NCBI RefSeq assembly: GCF_014397005.1
Contig: NZ_JACGWS010000001.1
Coordinates: 124,001 to 188,000 of the forward strand
DNA length: 64,000 nt
Origin: Kordia aestuariivivens
GTDB lineage: Bacteria > Bacteroidota > Bacteroidia > Flavobacteriales > Flavobacteriaceae
Reading direction: 5' to 3'
The notes under the pieces were generated by a model. The model had not been told where the DNA came from and did no database searches. It saw nothing but the letters and a program-made list of their open reading frames with translations. Positions 44,432 through 53,120 of the stretch are shown here, in pieces (position 1 is the first letter of the stretch; the number at the start of each line of letters is the position of its first letter). The translations under genes and the position numbers were made by a program.

Positions 44432-44849
44432 GTATAGTTTCTTTTAAATAAGCGAGTAATTTAGTCAGGCAATTATCCCAACCGCCATTGAAACTTTCAA
44501 ACATTGCAATCGCTGTTTCACCTTTGTAATTGGCGATTCCGGAATGTTCTAAATGTAATTTTGTTCCTTCGGGAACCGTTTCTAATGTCCAGCTAACCGT
44601 AGTTTCAACATTCGTATCTGCTACTTCCCAAGTATAAACCAACGTATAAGGATCGGCGCTTTTTATCGTTCCTGTAATGGCTTCACATCCTTTTTCTTCC
44701 GTAGGGAAGAAGGTATATTGAAATCCTGTTTCTGCTTTAAAATTGGTTTTTATAAACCAAGTAGACAATTCTTCTGCTTTTGTGATAGCATTCCATATTA
44801 CATCAATTGGATGATTAAATACCTTTTCTTTTGTTATTAGATCTTTCAT
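44421..44849 (-). CDS. SRPBCC/AHSA1 domain protein
   Basis: A 142-residue START-like helix-grip protein (H-P-I-D-V-I-W-N-A-I-T, W-F-I-K-T-N-F, G-G-W-D-N-C-L-T-K-L-L). Many bacterial AHSA1 proteins are encoded with an ArsR regulator, as here. They have a hydrophobic ligand cavity; the ligand and function are unknown. First gene of the two-gene operon. Confidence 0.87.
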   Translation of the reverse strand: MKDLITKEKVFNHPIDVIWNAITKAEELSTWFIKTNFKAETGFQYTFFPTEEKGCEAITGTIKSADPYTLVYTWEVADTNVETTVSWTLETVPEGTKLHLEHSGIANYKGETAIAMFESFNGGWDNCLTKLLAYLKETIHAG

Positions 44850-44873
44850 AAAATTTAGAGATTACATTAATAC

Positions 44874-44930
44874 GCAACTAATTGGTTGCTAAATTACAAA
44901 ATATTCTTAAACATGCAACTTTTTGGTTGC
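44874..44930 (-). promoter_or_regulatory. Tandem operator dyads of the AHSA1-ArsR operon
   Basis: GCAACTAATTGGTTGC (44874-44889) and GCAACTTTTTGGTTGC (44915-44930) are two GCAAC-N6-GTTGC dyads 41 bases apart (about four helical turns), upstream of the operon start at 44849. The remainder of 44850-45161 is AT-rich, with a TATCTTTG box at 45000-45007 towards trxA. Confidence 0.7.
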
Positions 44931-45161
44931 TTATTTGAAAATTGTCGAAAATAATTGATAGAAGGAATAATGAAAATGGTGTAAAAAGTTTTAATTCAGT
45001 ATCTTTGACTATCTGAATACGATTAAATTAGTGATATAAAAAAAACCAATTGGCGTATAATCAAAACGAATACTTGCTGTGTAAGTTTTGGCAGAATATT
45101 TGACTAATATTGCATATATCACAAAAAATACATAAAATAAAAATTTAAAACATACATAATT

Positions 45162-45482
45162 ATGGCTTTAGAAATCACAGATGCTAACTTCGAAGAATTA
45201 GTAATGAATAGCGACAAACCTGTACTAGTTGACTTTTGGGCAGCTTGGTGTGGACCTTGTAAAATGTTAGGTCCTGTTGTAGAACAGATCGCAAATGAAT
45301 ATGAAGGGAAAGCTGTCGTAGGAAAGTTAGACGTTGATGCTAACCAACAATACGCTGCTCAGTTTGGAGTTCGTAACATTCCAACAGTATTAATGTTCCA
45401 AAACGGAGAATTAGTAGGACGTCAAGTAGGAGTTGCTCCAAAAAACGCATATACAGAAGCTATTGACAAGTTATTAGCTTAA
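45162..45482 (+). CDS. trxA: Thioredoxin
   Basis: A 106-residue cytoplasmic disulfide reductase with active site W-C-G-P-C at 29-33, cis-Pro in N-I-P-T-V and the conserved D-F-W-A. Standard length. Monocistronic with its own terminator. Confidence 0.96.
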   Translation: MALEITDANFEELVMNSDKPVLVDFWAAWCGPCKMLGPVVEQIANEYEGKAVVGKLDVDANQQYAAQFGVRNIPTVLMFQNGELVGRQVGVAPKNAYTEAIDKLLA

Positions 45483-45510
45483 GAAATAATATATTTCGAT
45501 ATAGAACGAT

Positions 45511-45542
45511 AAAGGTTTGGTGTATTGCCAAACCTTTTTTAT
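45511..45542 (+). terminator. Terminator of trxA
   Basis: Arms AAAGGTTTGG and CCAAACCTTT are followed by T residues. Confidence 0.88.
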
Positions 45543-45545
45543 TTT

Positions 45546-45622
45546 AGTGAAACTCAATTTTGAGAAGCCCAAAGGATGAACTCAAAATTGAGTTGAACTA
45601 ATCCTGCTGAAAAGCAGGATCT
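45546..45622. repeat. Dispersed structured intergenic repeat (copy B)
   Basis: AACTCAATTTTGAG and CTCAAAATTGAGTT form one stem, ATCCTGCT-GAAA-AGCAGGAT (45601-45620) the second. Same layout as copies at 41430 and 47055. The rest of 45623-45803 is AT-rich and holds no gene. Confidence 0.6.
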
Positions 45623-45803
45623 CAAGAATGTTTTTTGAAAGTTTCTATAAATTCTTAGAACTTATTTTTTAATCTAATATTGAAAAATCTGCAAGATGTA
45701 TTAAAAGGTAAGAAGTAATCCTTTTACTTTAATGCAAAGAACTATCGCTTAACATCAAAATCAGTATATTTCATGAAAATATACATCACTAAAGAAAACG
45801 CTT

Positions 45804-46733
45804 GTGAACTTACAACAAGAATTCAATAAAACTTCAGGATTTAAAAATCTAGAATTGCTTGCACAACAAGTAGTTGAAGGATTTATTTCAGGAATGCATA
45901 AAAGTCCATTTCACGGTTTTTCTGCGGAATTTGCTGAACATAAAATTTACAATTCTGGCGAAAGCACGAAACATATTGATTGGAAATTATTTGCCAAAAC
46001 AGATAAGTTATACACCAAAAAATACGAAGAAGAAACCAATCTGCGCTGTCATATCATTATAGATAATTCGTCGTCGATGCATTATCCAGAAGTGGAAGAA
46101 CCATCTATTGAGAACTTAAATAAAATAGGTTTTTCGGTATTGGCAACCGCTTCATTGATGAATATTCTTAAAAAGCAGCGTGATGCTATTGGATTGAGTA
46201 TTTATTCTGATAGTTATGATTTTTACGCACCTGAAAAAGGAAGCGAACGCCATCATCAATTGTTATTGAATGCGCTTGATAAAACAGTCACTACAAAGCG
46301 AATTAATAAAAAAACAGATACATACACCTATTTGCATCAGATCGCAGAGAAAATACACCGTAGAAGTCTTATTTTCCTTTTCACAGACATGTTTCAAGAT
46401 GGTGTTGCTGATGAAAAACTATTTGAAGCATTACAACATTTAAAATATAACAAACACGAAGTTATCTTATTTCACGTATTTGATTCTGAGAAAGAATTAA
46501 ATTTTGAATTTAATAACAAACCCAAACGCTTTGTTGATGTAGAATCGGGTGAGCATATCGATATTTATGCAGATACCGTACAAGAAAACTATCAAAAAGC
46601 AGTTGAGACTTATTTTCAGCAATTACGAATGAAATGTGCGCAATACAAAATAAAATATGTGACGGCAGATATTACAAAAGATTTTGAAAAAATTCTAACT
46701 ACGTATTTGGTTGAAAGACAAAAGTTTGCATAG
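45804..46733 (+). CDS. DUF58 domain protein
   Basis: A 309-residue protein with the DUF58 core near the N-terminus (S-G-E-S-T-K-H-I-D-W-K-L-F-A-K-T). A VWA-like fold carries the MIDAS-type D-N-S-S-S-M near 86 and T-D-M-F-Q-D. Usually encoded next to MoxR ATPases, but none is adjacent here. Start GTG 45804. Confidence 0.88.
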   Translation: MNLQQEFNKTSGFKNLELLAQQVVEGFISGMHKSPFHGFSAEFAEHKIYNSGESTKHIDWKLFAKTDKLYTKKYEEETNLRCHIIIDNSSSMHYPEVEEPSIENLNKIGFSVLATASLMNILKKQRDAIGLSIYSDSYDFYAPEKGSERHHQLLLNALDKTVTTKRINKKTDTYTYLHQIAEKIHRRSLIFLFTDMFQDGVADEKLFEALQHLKYNKHEVILFHVFDSEKELNFEFNNKPKRFVDVESGEHIDIYADTVQENYQKAVETYFQQLRMKCAQYKIKYVTADITKDFEKILTTYLVERQKFA

Positions 46734-46770
46734 GTTACTGTGAAAAAGTTCAAATTTTTATTGAAATATG

Positions 46771-46810
46771 TTTGCATAAATAGAATTGTGGTGTATATTT
46801 GCAACCGCAA
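46771..46810 (+). promoter_or_regulatory. tRNA-Asp promoter with start-site dyad
   Basis: TTTG (46771-46774), exactly 19 bases, TATATTTG (46794-46801), running into TTGCAACCGCAA (46799-46810). Confidence 0.8.
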
Positions 46811-46819
46811 TAAAGCAAC

Positions 46820-46893
46820 GGTTTGGTAGTTCAGCTGGTTAGAATACATGCCTGTCACGCATGGGGTCGCGGGTTCGAATCCCGTCCAGACCG
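46820..46893 (+). tRNA. tRNA-Asp (anticodon GTC)
   Basis: A 74-base cloverleaf: acceptor GGTTTGG pairs with CCAGACC, the anticodon loop CTGTCAC carries GTC, the T arm is GCGGGTTCGAATCCCGT, and the discriminator is G. CCA is not encoded. Confidence 0.96.
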
Positions 46894-46903
46894 CAAAAAT
46901 TGC

Positions 46904-46937
46904 AAAAAAGCTTCTTTTTATTAAGAAGCTTTTTTTG
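46904..46937 (+). terminator. Terminator of tRNA-Asp
   Basis: Arms AAAAGCTTCTT and AAGAAGCTTTT are followed by further T. Confidence 0.85.
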
Positions 46938-47054
46938 GCAAAATGATTTAGTTGTGTTGTTTGAGGTAAGTCCTTGATTTACCTTTGGTTTAGTAGTTAA
47001 ACCAATGAAAAGCTTTCCTTTTTTCTGTATAGAAAATTGGGATGCTTTTTTATT

Positions 47055-47382
47055 TTAGTGAAACTCAACTTTGCGCAGTCCGAAGGACGCACGCAAAGTT
47101 GCAAGTTGAACTAATCCCGCTGGATAGCAGGATCATGCACAATGTATTTCTACTTCTTAATATGTATTACTTTATCTCTTTTGAATTCAAATTTTTATAA
47201 ATCCGAAGGACGCACGCAAAGTTGCAAGTTGAACTAATCCCGCTGAATAGCAGAATCATGCATAATGTATTTCTACTTCTTAATATATATTCCTTTATCT
47301 CTTTTGAATTCAAATTTTTATAAATCCGAAGGATGCACGCAAAGTTGCAAGTTGAACTAATCCCGCTGGATAGCGGGATCTT
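47055..47382. repeat. Structured repeat with 123-bp tandem triplication (copy C)
   Basis: The block TCCGAAGGA...GTTGCAAGTTGAACTAATCCCGCT begins at 47079, 47202 and 47325, an exact 123-bp period. The first copy also has the upstream partner strand AACTCAACTTTGCG. Each unit ends with an imperfect CCCGCT-GGAT-AGCGGG hairpin. It fills most of the 547-base gap between tRNA-Asp and the DUF456 gene; no coding frame is seen. Confidence 0.75.
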
Positions 47383-47440
47383 TATGAATACACTCCAAAA
47401 ATTTATTTTTATTTATAAAGAGTAATTTTTCTTCTAGTTT

Positions 47441-47941
47441 CTAAAAAATAACACCTTTATATTCCCAAAAGTCACTCAAAAAAAAGCCGAAATAAACAAT
47501 AGCGACAATAAACTTCAAGAGCGTAGAGAATAAGAAGCCTAAAAACGAGCCAAAAGCGGCTTTAAAGGCACTATCTACATCTTTGTTGGCAAATGCTAGT
47601 TCTCCGATCAACGCGCCTAAAAACGGTCCGATAATAATTCCAAAAGGTCCTAAAAATAACAATCCGAGAATTAAACCGATTGTAGTTCCGTAAATTCCAT
47701 ATTTGCTGCCGCCAAAACGTTTGGTACCAATGGCAGGAATGATATAATCCATCACAAAAACTAGGACAGCGATAAAAAGTGTAATGCCTAAAAATGTCCA
47801 GTTATTTGGAATTGCTTCTGTAAGATATAGAAACAACAAGCCGAACCAACTTGTAACTGGTCCGGGAATAATAGGTAAAAAGCTTCCAATGATTCCGAGT
47901 AGCATCAACAAAAAGCCAAGTATGGTAAAGAAAATATCCAT
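47441..47941 (-). CDS. DUF456 membrane protein
   Basis: A 166-residue, Gly-rich, multi-helix membrane protein (L-P-I-I-P-G-P-V-T-S-W, K-R-F-G-G-S-K-Y-G-I-Y-G, G-P-F-L-G-A-L-I-G-E). It matches the DUF456 pattern of repeated Gly-zipper helices. Function unknown. Divergent from blaI, whose operators begin about 50 bases from its start. Confidence 0.85.
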   Translation of the reverse strand: MDIFFTILGFLLMLLGIIGSFLPIIPGPVTSWFGLLFLYLTEAIPNNWTFLGITLFIAVLVFVMDYIIPAIGTKRFGGSKYGIYGTTIGLILGLLFLGPFGIIIGPFLGALIGELAFANKDVDSAFKAAFGSFLGFLFSTLLKFIVAIVYFGFFLSDFWEYKGVIF

Positions 47942-47992
47942 GTGTTAATTTCTCTGTGAGACGTTTTTAAAATGATATTGTTACAATTTTAT

Positions 47993-48057
47993 AACTAATA
48001 AGTTAGTTTAAACTAAAAATTTAGTTATATTTGTTTTATAGAACTAAGAGTTTAGTT
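47993..48057 (+). promoter_or_regulatory. Triple operator and promoter of the BlaI operon
   Basis: Three copies of AACTAA-N4-TTAGTT lie at 47993-48008, 48011-48026 and 48042-48057. The -7 box TATATTTG is at 48026-48033, between the second and third copies. BlaI-family dimers bind such dyads and repress; this is probably the autoregulatory site. The first dyad could also affect the divergent DUF456 gene. Confidence 0.75.
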
Positions 48058-48077
48058 GAAAAAACACGATTGAATAT

Positions 48078-48446
48078 ATGAAGCAATTAACGAAAGCAGA
48101 AGAGGAAATTATGCAAATTCTGTGGCAACTAGAAAAAGCAAATGTAAAAACCATCATTGAAAACTTTGCAGGTTCAAAACCTGCGTACAATACGGTTTCT
48201 ACCATTGTTCGAATTCTAGAAAGCAAAGGATTTGTAGGATATGAAAAAGTAGGGAAAGGACATATATACTTTCCGCTGTTAGCGCAATCAGAATATAGCA
48301 ATCAATCCATTTCTAAATTGGTGAATGGTTATTTTCAAGGATCTTTTAAAAGTATGGTATCGTTTTTTATGGAAAAAAATGACATCAGTACTTCGGAATT
48401 GGAAGACATACTTCAAGAAATCGAAAAAAATAACAAGAAATCATGA
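48078..48446 (+). CDS. BlaI/MecI/CopY-family repressor
   Basis: A 122-residue winged-helix repressor (L-T-K-A-E-E-E-I-M-Q-I-L-W, N-T-V-S-T-I-V-R-I-L-E-S-K-G-F) with a C-terminal dimerisation helix region that family members lose on proteolysis. Overlaps the M56 peptidase gene by four bases (ATGA), the standard sensor pair arrangement. Confidence 0.92.
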   Translation: MKQLTKAEEEIMQILWQLEKANVKTIIENFAGSKPAYNTVSTIVRILESKGFVGYEKVGKGHIYFPLLAQSEYSNQSISKLVNGYFQGSFKSMVSFFMEKNDISTSELEDILQEIEKNNKKS

Positions 48447-49936
48447 TTTTATATTTTGTTCAAGTCATTTCGTTTCAGCTACTATTTTTAGTAAGCTACG
48501 ATCTGTTTCTAAAAAAAGAAACATTTTTCAATTGGAATAGAGCATATTTAATCTGTTCGTCATTACTTTCTTTTATAATACCTTTTATTAAGATAGAAAG
48601 TTTTCAAAAAGCCATTCCACAAGAATATATTGTACTGTTGCCAGAAATTATACTCACGCCCGAAAAAGCAGTCGAAATTATTGCGCCTTCATGGAATTGG
48701 TATCTCATTATTGGAATCGCGATTAGTAGCATCTTATTTATATATAAAATTTCGCAGTTAGTCCGATTGAAATTGAAAGGAATTATTGTACATCAAGGAA
48801 GTTATAAAATCATCAAAATGCCAAACAGCACGATGGCTTTTTCCATCTTTAATTATGTATTTATCGGAGATGATATTGAAGAAGAAAAACTAGAAGACAT
48901 TCTTTCGCACGAATTGGTTCACATTCGTGAAAAACACTCACTAGACTTGTTGTATTTTGAACTCTTACGCATCTTGTTTTGGTTCAATCCGTTAGTATAT
49001 ATTTATCAAAAACGAATCTCCGAATTGCATGAGTTTATTGCTGATGCAACAGTTGTAAAGCATAAAAATAAATCCGATTACTATGAAAAATTGTTGACTG
49101 AAGTCTTTCAAACACAGCATTTTTCGTTCACCAATCAATTCTTTAAACATTCATTAATCAAAAAACGAATCAGTATGTTAACAAAACAAAAATCCCGAGA
49201 AATTTTAAAATTAAAGTACTTAGTGTTAATTCCAGTATTATTAATCACGCTATTGTATACCTCGTGTAATAATAGTACAGAAACGGATATTGACCCAAAA
49301 GCATCCATTGAGCAATTGGAAGCCAATGTCAAAACAACGTTGGATAATTTCAATACGTACAGTAAAAGTCTGAAAGGCATCGAAATATTGAGTGAAAAAC
49401 AATATGCAGAACTAGGCGACTTAATGCAAGTTTTCCTTGAAGCGCAACGCGCATTGAGTATTGCAAAAGGAAAAGAACCTGAAGCTTTATCAAAACTAGA
49501 AAGAAGTTATGAAGACTATCTAAAAGAAAGAAAGGCAAATATAGCCGAAACGAGTTCGTATGAAACTCTAGAAAAAGATGCTCTTGAATTCAAAATGATT
49601 GACAAAGCACCAACCTTTCCAGGATGTGAAGGAGAAGCTACTTTAGAAGCTTTGAAAGATTGTTTTTTACAAAATGTTGCTAAACATGTCAATAAAAATT
49701 TCAATTTAAAATTAGCAGAAGAATTAGACTTAAAAGGTGTGCAAAAAATGTTTGCTAAATTTGTTGTAGATAAAAATGGAGAAATTAAAGACATGCAAAT
49801 AAGAGCGCCACATCCTCAATTGAAAATAGAAGTGGAACGTGTATTAAATACGTTGCCAAAACTAACACCCGCCGAAAAAGACGGAAAACCAGTAAGTGTA
49901 AAATACATGTTGCCAATCTCATTTAAAATACAATAA
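48443..49936 (+). CDS. M56 (BlaR1-type) membrane metallopeptidase with TonB-like C-terminus
   Basis: A 497-residue protein. N-terminal transmembrane helices and a cytoplasmic/membrane zinc peptidase carry H-E-L-V-H near 155-159 and a downstream E-L-H-E-F-I-A-D-A (zinc ligand Glu). A further helix follows (L-V-L-I-P-V-L-L-I-T). The periplasmic end is a TonB-C-like domain (about 390-497, ending L-P-I-S-F-K-I-Q) in place of a penicillin-binding sensor. It presumably cleaves the BlaI repressor on an envelope signal. No beta-lactamase is nearby. Confidence 0.88.
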   Translation: MILYFVQVISFQLLFLVSYDLFLKKETFFNWNRAYLICSSLLSFIIPFIKIESFQKAIPQEYIVLLPEIILTPEKAVEIIAPSWNWYLIIGIAISSILFIYKISQLVRLKLKGIIVHQGSYKIIKMPNSTMAFSIFNYVFIGDDIEEEKLEDILSHELVHIREKHSLDLLYFELLRILFWFNPLVYIYQKRISELHEFIADATVVKHKNKSDYYEKLLTEVFQTQHFSFTNQFFKHSLIKKRISMLTKQKSREILKLKYLVLIPVLLITLLYTSCNNSTETDIDPKASIEQLEANVKTTLDNFNTYSKSLKGIEILSEKQYAELGDLMQVFLEAQRALSIAKGKEPEALSKLERSYEDYLKERKANIAETSSYETLEKDALEFKMIDKAPTFPGCEGEATLEALKDCFLQNVAKHVNKNFNLKLAEELDLKGVQKMFAKFVVDKNGEIKDMQIRAPHPQLKIEVERVLNTLPKLTPAEKDGKPVSVKYMLPISFKIQ

Positions 49937-49944
49937 TTTTTAGA

Positions 49945-51087
49945 ATGAATAGATTACTAATAGTATTCATTTCACTAACATTCATAAGCAAAGTCGGAGC
50001 GCAATCTTCGACTTTTGTTGTTGCGGATAGTTTATACCGTGTCGGAAACTTTTCAAAAGCAATAAAAGCTTATGAAAAGCTGGAAAATAGCAGTTATGCA
50101 AACACGCAAATTGCAAAGTCATACAAAGCCTTAGGAAACTCCAAAAAAGCGATTGTCAACTATGAAAAAGCCTTAGCTGTCGATTCTCTAAACACCCTTG
50201 TTTTATATGACTATGGGAAGTTATTGTTTTCGACAGGAAAACCTCAAAAATCCTTGACTATTTTTGAAAAGTTAAAAGCAAAAGATACGCTCAATCCAAA
50301 TTTTCATTATCAAATTGGCTTGGCGAAAGAAGCATTACAAAAAGAAGATTTCCTAAGCGCATACAAAACCGTTTTTCAACTCGATTCACAACATCAAAAA
50401 AGTATTTACAAGTTGATTGTGTATCACTTGAAGCATAAAGAATTTGAAAAAGCGGCAGCATTCATCAACGTAGGATTAAAAAATAATGCGGATGATGCAA
50501 AAGTTATCGGTTTCAATGCGCAATTGCTCTACGCATTAAAGCAACACAGAAAAGCATTGTTTTGGTTTGAAAAATTGATCGACCGTAAAAAAGCAACGCA
50601 ATATGTATATGAAAAAGCAGCTTTTTCGGCGTATCGTGTGGGGAAAATTCTAAAATCGATTGCCTATTATGAAGAAGCTTTAAAGCGCGATCAAGGAAAC
50701 TATTTTTACCATTCGCAATTGGCAAAATTATACTATCAAGATGGAGTTGTCAAAAAAGCAGAACATCATGCTTCACAATCAATTCTTGCAAAAATGATTG
50801 ATACTTCAGGCGATTATTACATTCTCGGGTTGGTTGCTTTTGATCGAAAAGAGCATGGTAGCGCCATGAAACTATTCAGTAGAGCATTGGAGGAAAATCC
50901 AGACTATGAAGCGGCGCAATTTCAATTGGCGTTATGTGCGGATAGTTACTATTCGGATTTAAAAGCAACCTTGAAAACGTACGAGCGTTTTTTAGAAAAA
51001 TTTCCTGAAGCAAAGCTCGATAAGCAGAAAATTATCCGAACGCGCATTCGTGAACTCAAAGCGGAAATACACTTAAAATCAGAATAA
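49945..51087 (+). CDS. Exported tetratricopeptide-repeat protein
   Basis: A 380-residue protein with a signal peptide (M-N-R-L-L-I-V-F-I-S to V-G-A-Q) and about eight TPRs (for example A-L-G-N-S-K-K-A-I-V-N-Y-E-K-A-L). It follows the M56 gene by eight bases, so it belongs to that operon. Its last six codons (H-L-K-S-E-stop) are the 18-bp sequence repeated at 53121, the left edge of the NACHT insertion. Confidence 0.88.
   Translation: MNRLLIVFISLTFISKVGAQSSTFVVADSLYRVGNFSKAIKAYEKLENSSYANTQIAKSYKALGNSKKAIVNYEKALAVDSLNTLVLYDYGKLLFSTGKPQKSLTIFEKLKAKDTLNPNFHYQIGLAKEALQKEDFLSAYKTVFQLDSQHQKSIYKLIVYHLKHKEFEKAAAFINVGLKNNADDAKVIGFNAQLLYALKQHRKALFWFEKLIDRKKATQYVYEKAAFSAYRVGKILKSIAYYEEALKRDQGNYFYHSQLAKLYYQDGVVKKAEHHASQSILAKMIDTSGDYYILGLVAFDRKEHGSAMKLFSRALEENPDYEAAQFQLALCADSYYSDLKATLKTYERFLEKFPEAKLDKQKIIRTRIRELKAEIHLKSE
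51070..51087 (+). repeat. Left 18-bp direct repeat of the NACHT insertion
   Basis: CACTTAAAATCAGAATAA, the 3' end and stop of the TPR gene. Identical to 53121-53138; the bases on either side differ between copies. Confidence 0.9.
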
Positions 51088-51193
51088 AATTAATTTTTAC
51101 ATACTTCTTCGTGGGAAAATTTCCAACAACACATGAAAATCATAGGTTTTTTCTTATATTTAGATATTTGGTTATTCTTAATACTATTTTTAA

Positions 51194-53101
51194 ATGCTTG
51201 ATATTATTTACGAAAAATTAATTACTACCGGGATTAAATTAATTAATCAAGAAATAAAAAGGTCAGATTTTAGTCCCAAATATTCACCGAAGGAATTACA
51301 AAAAGCAATTTTTAAGCATACTACATATATTAAAAATGAAACAAAACTTATTTCGTATAGAAAGACTAAAAAGAGTAAAAAAATAAGTGATGTATATATA
51401 GACATCGACATCAGTGTGAAGCCAAGAAGTGAATCCGTTTATGGGGCTTCACGAGAAAAATTTATTATTAATGAAATTATAAAGCACAAGGAAGAAGAGC
51501 TTGAATTTGGTCAATTGACACATATCATTTTAATGGGTGGTCCAGGTGCAGGAAAAACAACTACAGTAGGTCGTATTTGCAGACGTTTTTTAGGAGAGGA
51601 GCATAGTTTTGAGTTCAAACTTCCTATTTTAATCAAGTTGAGAGATATTCCTCAAGAGCTCACGATATATGGAAAGCTTGTAGATATTTTAGGACTAGAA
51701 TTTTATAGTAAGGATAAAACTTCAATTTTTAAGGATAAGATGCTCTCTAGAAAAATTGTCAATGCGTATTTGAATAGTTTAAATGCTATTCTGGTTATTG
51801 ACGGTTTGGATGAAGTAGAACCCAAAAAACTTAGTTTTTATAATGAAGAAATTAAAGACTTATTCAACTATTTAGATAATACGTTGGTTATTTTAACTTC
51901 TAGAAGTGCATCATTAAATTATTCATTTCCAAATTCTGAAAAGTATGAATTATGCGATTTAAGTGATGATCAAGTTGTTCAGTTTGTAAATAATTGGTTC
52001 AGTGAAGAAAAACATGAAGCACAAAATTTCTTAAGTAGCTTTAAAGAATCTCAATTTTATATTCATAATCTAAAAATACAACCATTAACTCTTGCTCACA
52101 TTTGTGGAATGTTCGAATTCACAGGGAAACTTTACGATAAGCCAAGAAATTTGTACAAAAGATTACTTAAATTATTGATTGAAGATTGGGATGCAAATAG
52201 GCAAATAAAAGAAAGGTCATTATATTTTGAACGGAAACAACAAAATACACAGTATTCAAAATTTGAAACAGACGACAAGATCAAGTTTTTGTCGCACTTT
52301 GCTTTTGATCTTAGCGTTAAATATGCAACAAGATCATACACTACTGAAGAATTTGAGGAATCCTATTTAAGAATTTATGAGAACCATAATTTACCGAGAA
52401 ATCAATGTGAAAAAGTTGTCAAAGAAATTGAAGCACATAATGGAATTATTATTAAATCGAGTATAGATACTTTTCTATTTTATCATAAAGTAATACAAGA
52501 AATTTTAGCAGCTAAGCACATTACAGGCTTGAAAAAGGTGCCAATTAATAAAATAAGCCATTCAAACATCTCAAATGAATTAGCAATTGCAGTTTGTATT
52601 GCTTCAGATTCAACAGATTGGTACATAGATTTTATATTTAATGAATTAGGTAAAATGAATCTGACAACTACATTTGTTTCAGAATTTTTAACAAGATTAA
52701 TTGATGAACAGCCTATTTTTAAAAGGACAAAAGTAATTCCTTTAAGCTTTATTTATATCTATGATTTATTATTAAGTAAAGGTGTCATAAAAATGTATGA
52801 TCGTACTGAGCATGAGGTTTTTAGAGACTTAAATACACAAGAGTTTAATAAGAAATTTAATGAAATTATTAGAAAGGCAAAAACTAATAATACAATTTAT
52901 AATTGTTTTTTAAACTTTGATAGATTTTTTCAAGCGAATTATATTTCTGGAGGTAGACTTTGTAAAGTAAGTATAAAGGCAGATGCTTATGAAGCATTTA
53001 TCCTAAATGAGCAAGAAGACTATATAAATTTTGATGATATAGAAGCCATGTTCCCTTTGTTAATTACTAGAGACCTATACAAAGAATACTTTGAAAAATA
53101 A
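51194..53101 (+). CDS. NACHT-domain NTPase (bacterial NLR-like, likely immune protein)
   Basis: A 635-residue STAND NTPase. A short N-terminal region (1-~95, rich in Lys, with no effector family I recognise) precedes the NACHT core: Walker A G-G-P-G-A-G-K-T-T near 114-122 and Walker B L-V-I-D-G-L-D-E-V-E near 199. Next come T-S-R-S sensor and winged-helix regions, and a C-terminal helical part lacking clear LRR, TPR or WD repeats. Bacterial NACHT proteins include phage-defence proteins. The insertion context supports an accessory role; the effector and trigger are unknown. Confidence 0.88.
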   Translation: MLDIIYEKLITTGIKLINQEIKRSDFSPKYSPKELQKAIFKHTTYIKNETKLISYRKTKKSKKISDVYIDIDISVKPRSESVYGASREKFIINEIIKHKEEELEFGQLTHIILMGGPGAGKTTTVGRICRRFLGEEHSFEFKLPILIKLRDIPQELTIYGKLVDILGLEFYSKDKTSIFKDKMLSRKIVNAYLNSLNAILVIDGLDEVEPKKLSFYNEEIKDLFNYLDNTLVILTSRSASLNYSFPNSEKYELCDLSDDQVVQFVNNWFSEEKHEAQNFLSSFKESQFYIHNLKIQPLTLAHICGMFEFTGKLYDKPRNLYKRLLKLLIEDWDANRQIKERSLYFERKQQNTQYSKFETDDKIKFLSHFAFDLSVKYATRSYTTEEFEESYLRIYENHNLPRNQCEKVVKEIEAHNGIIIKSSIDTFLFYHKVIQEILAAKHITGLKKVPINKISHSNISNELAIAVCIASDSTDWYIDFIFNELGKMNLTTTFVSEFLTRLIDEQPIFKRTKVIPLSFIYIYDLLLSKGVIKMYDRTEHEVFRDLNTQEFNKKFNEIIRKAKTNNTIYNCFLNFDRFFQANYISGGRLCKVSIKADAYEAFILNEQEDYINFDDIEAMFPLLITRDLYKEYFEK

Positions 53102-53120
53102 TTTACTTTTTATTATTACC

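Noticed and set aside
47079-47382. CRISPR array
   Set aside because: The 123-bp units are repeated as wholes with no unique spacers, and there are no cas genes. No CRISPR was seen elsewhere in the window.
48078-49936. Beta-lactam resistance operon
   Set aside because: The regulator pair is BlaI/BlaR1-like but there is no beta-lactamase or PBP gene and no penicillin-binding sensor domain.
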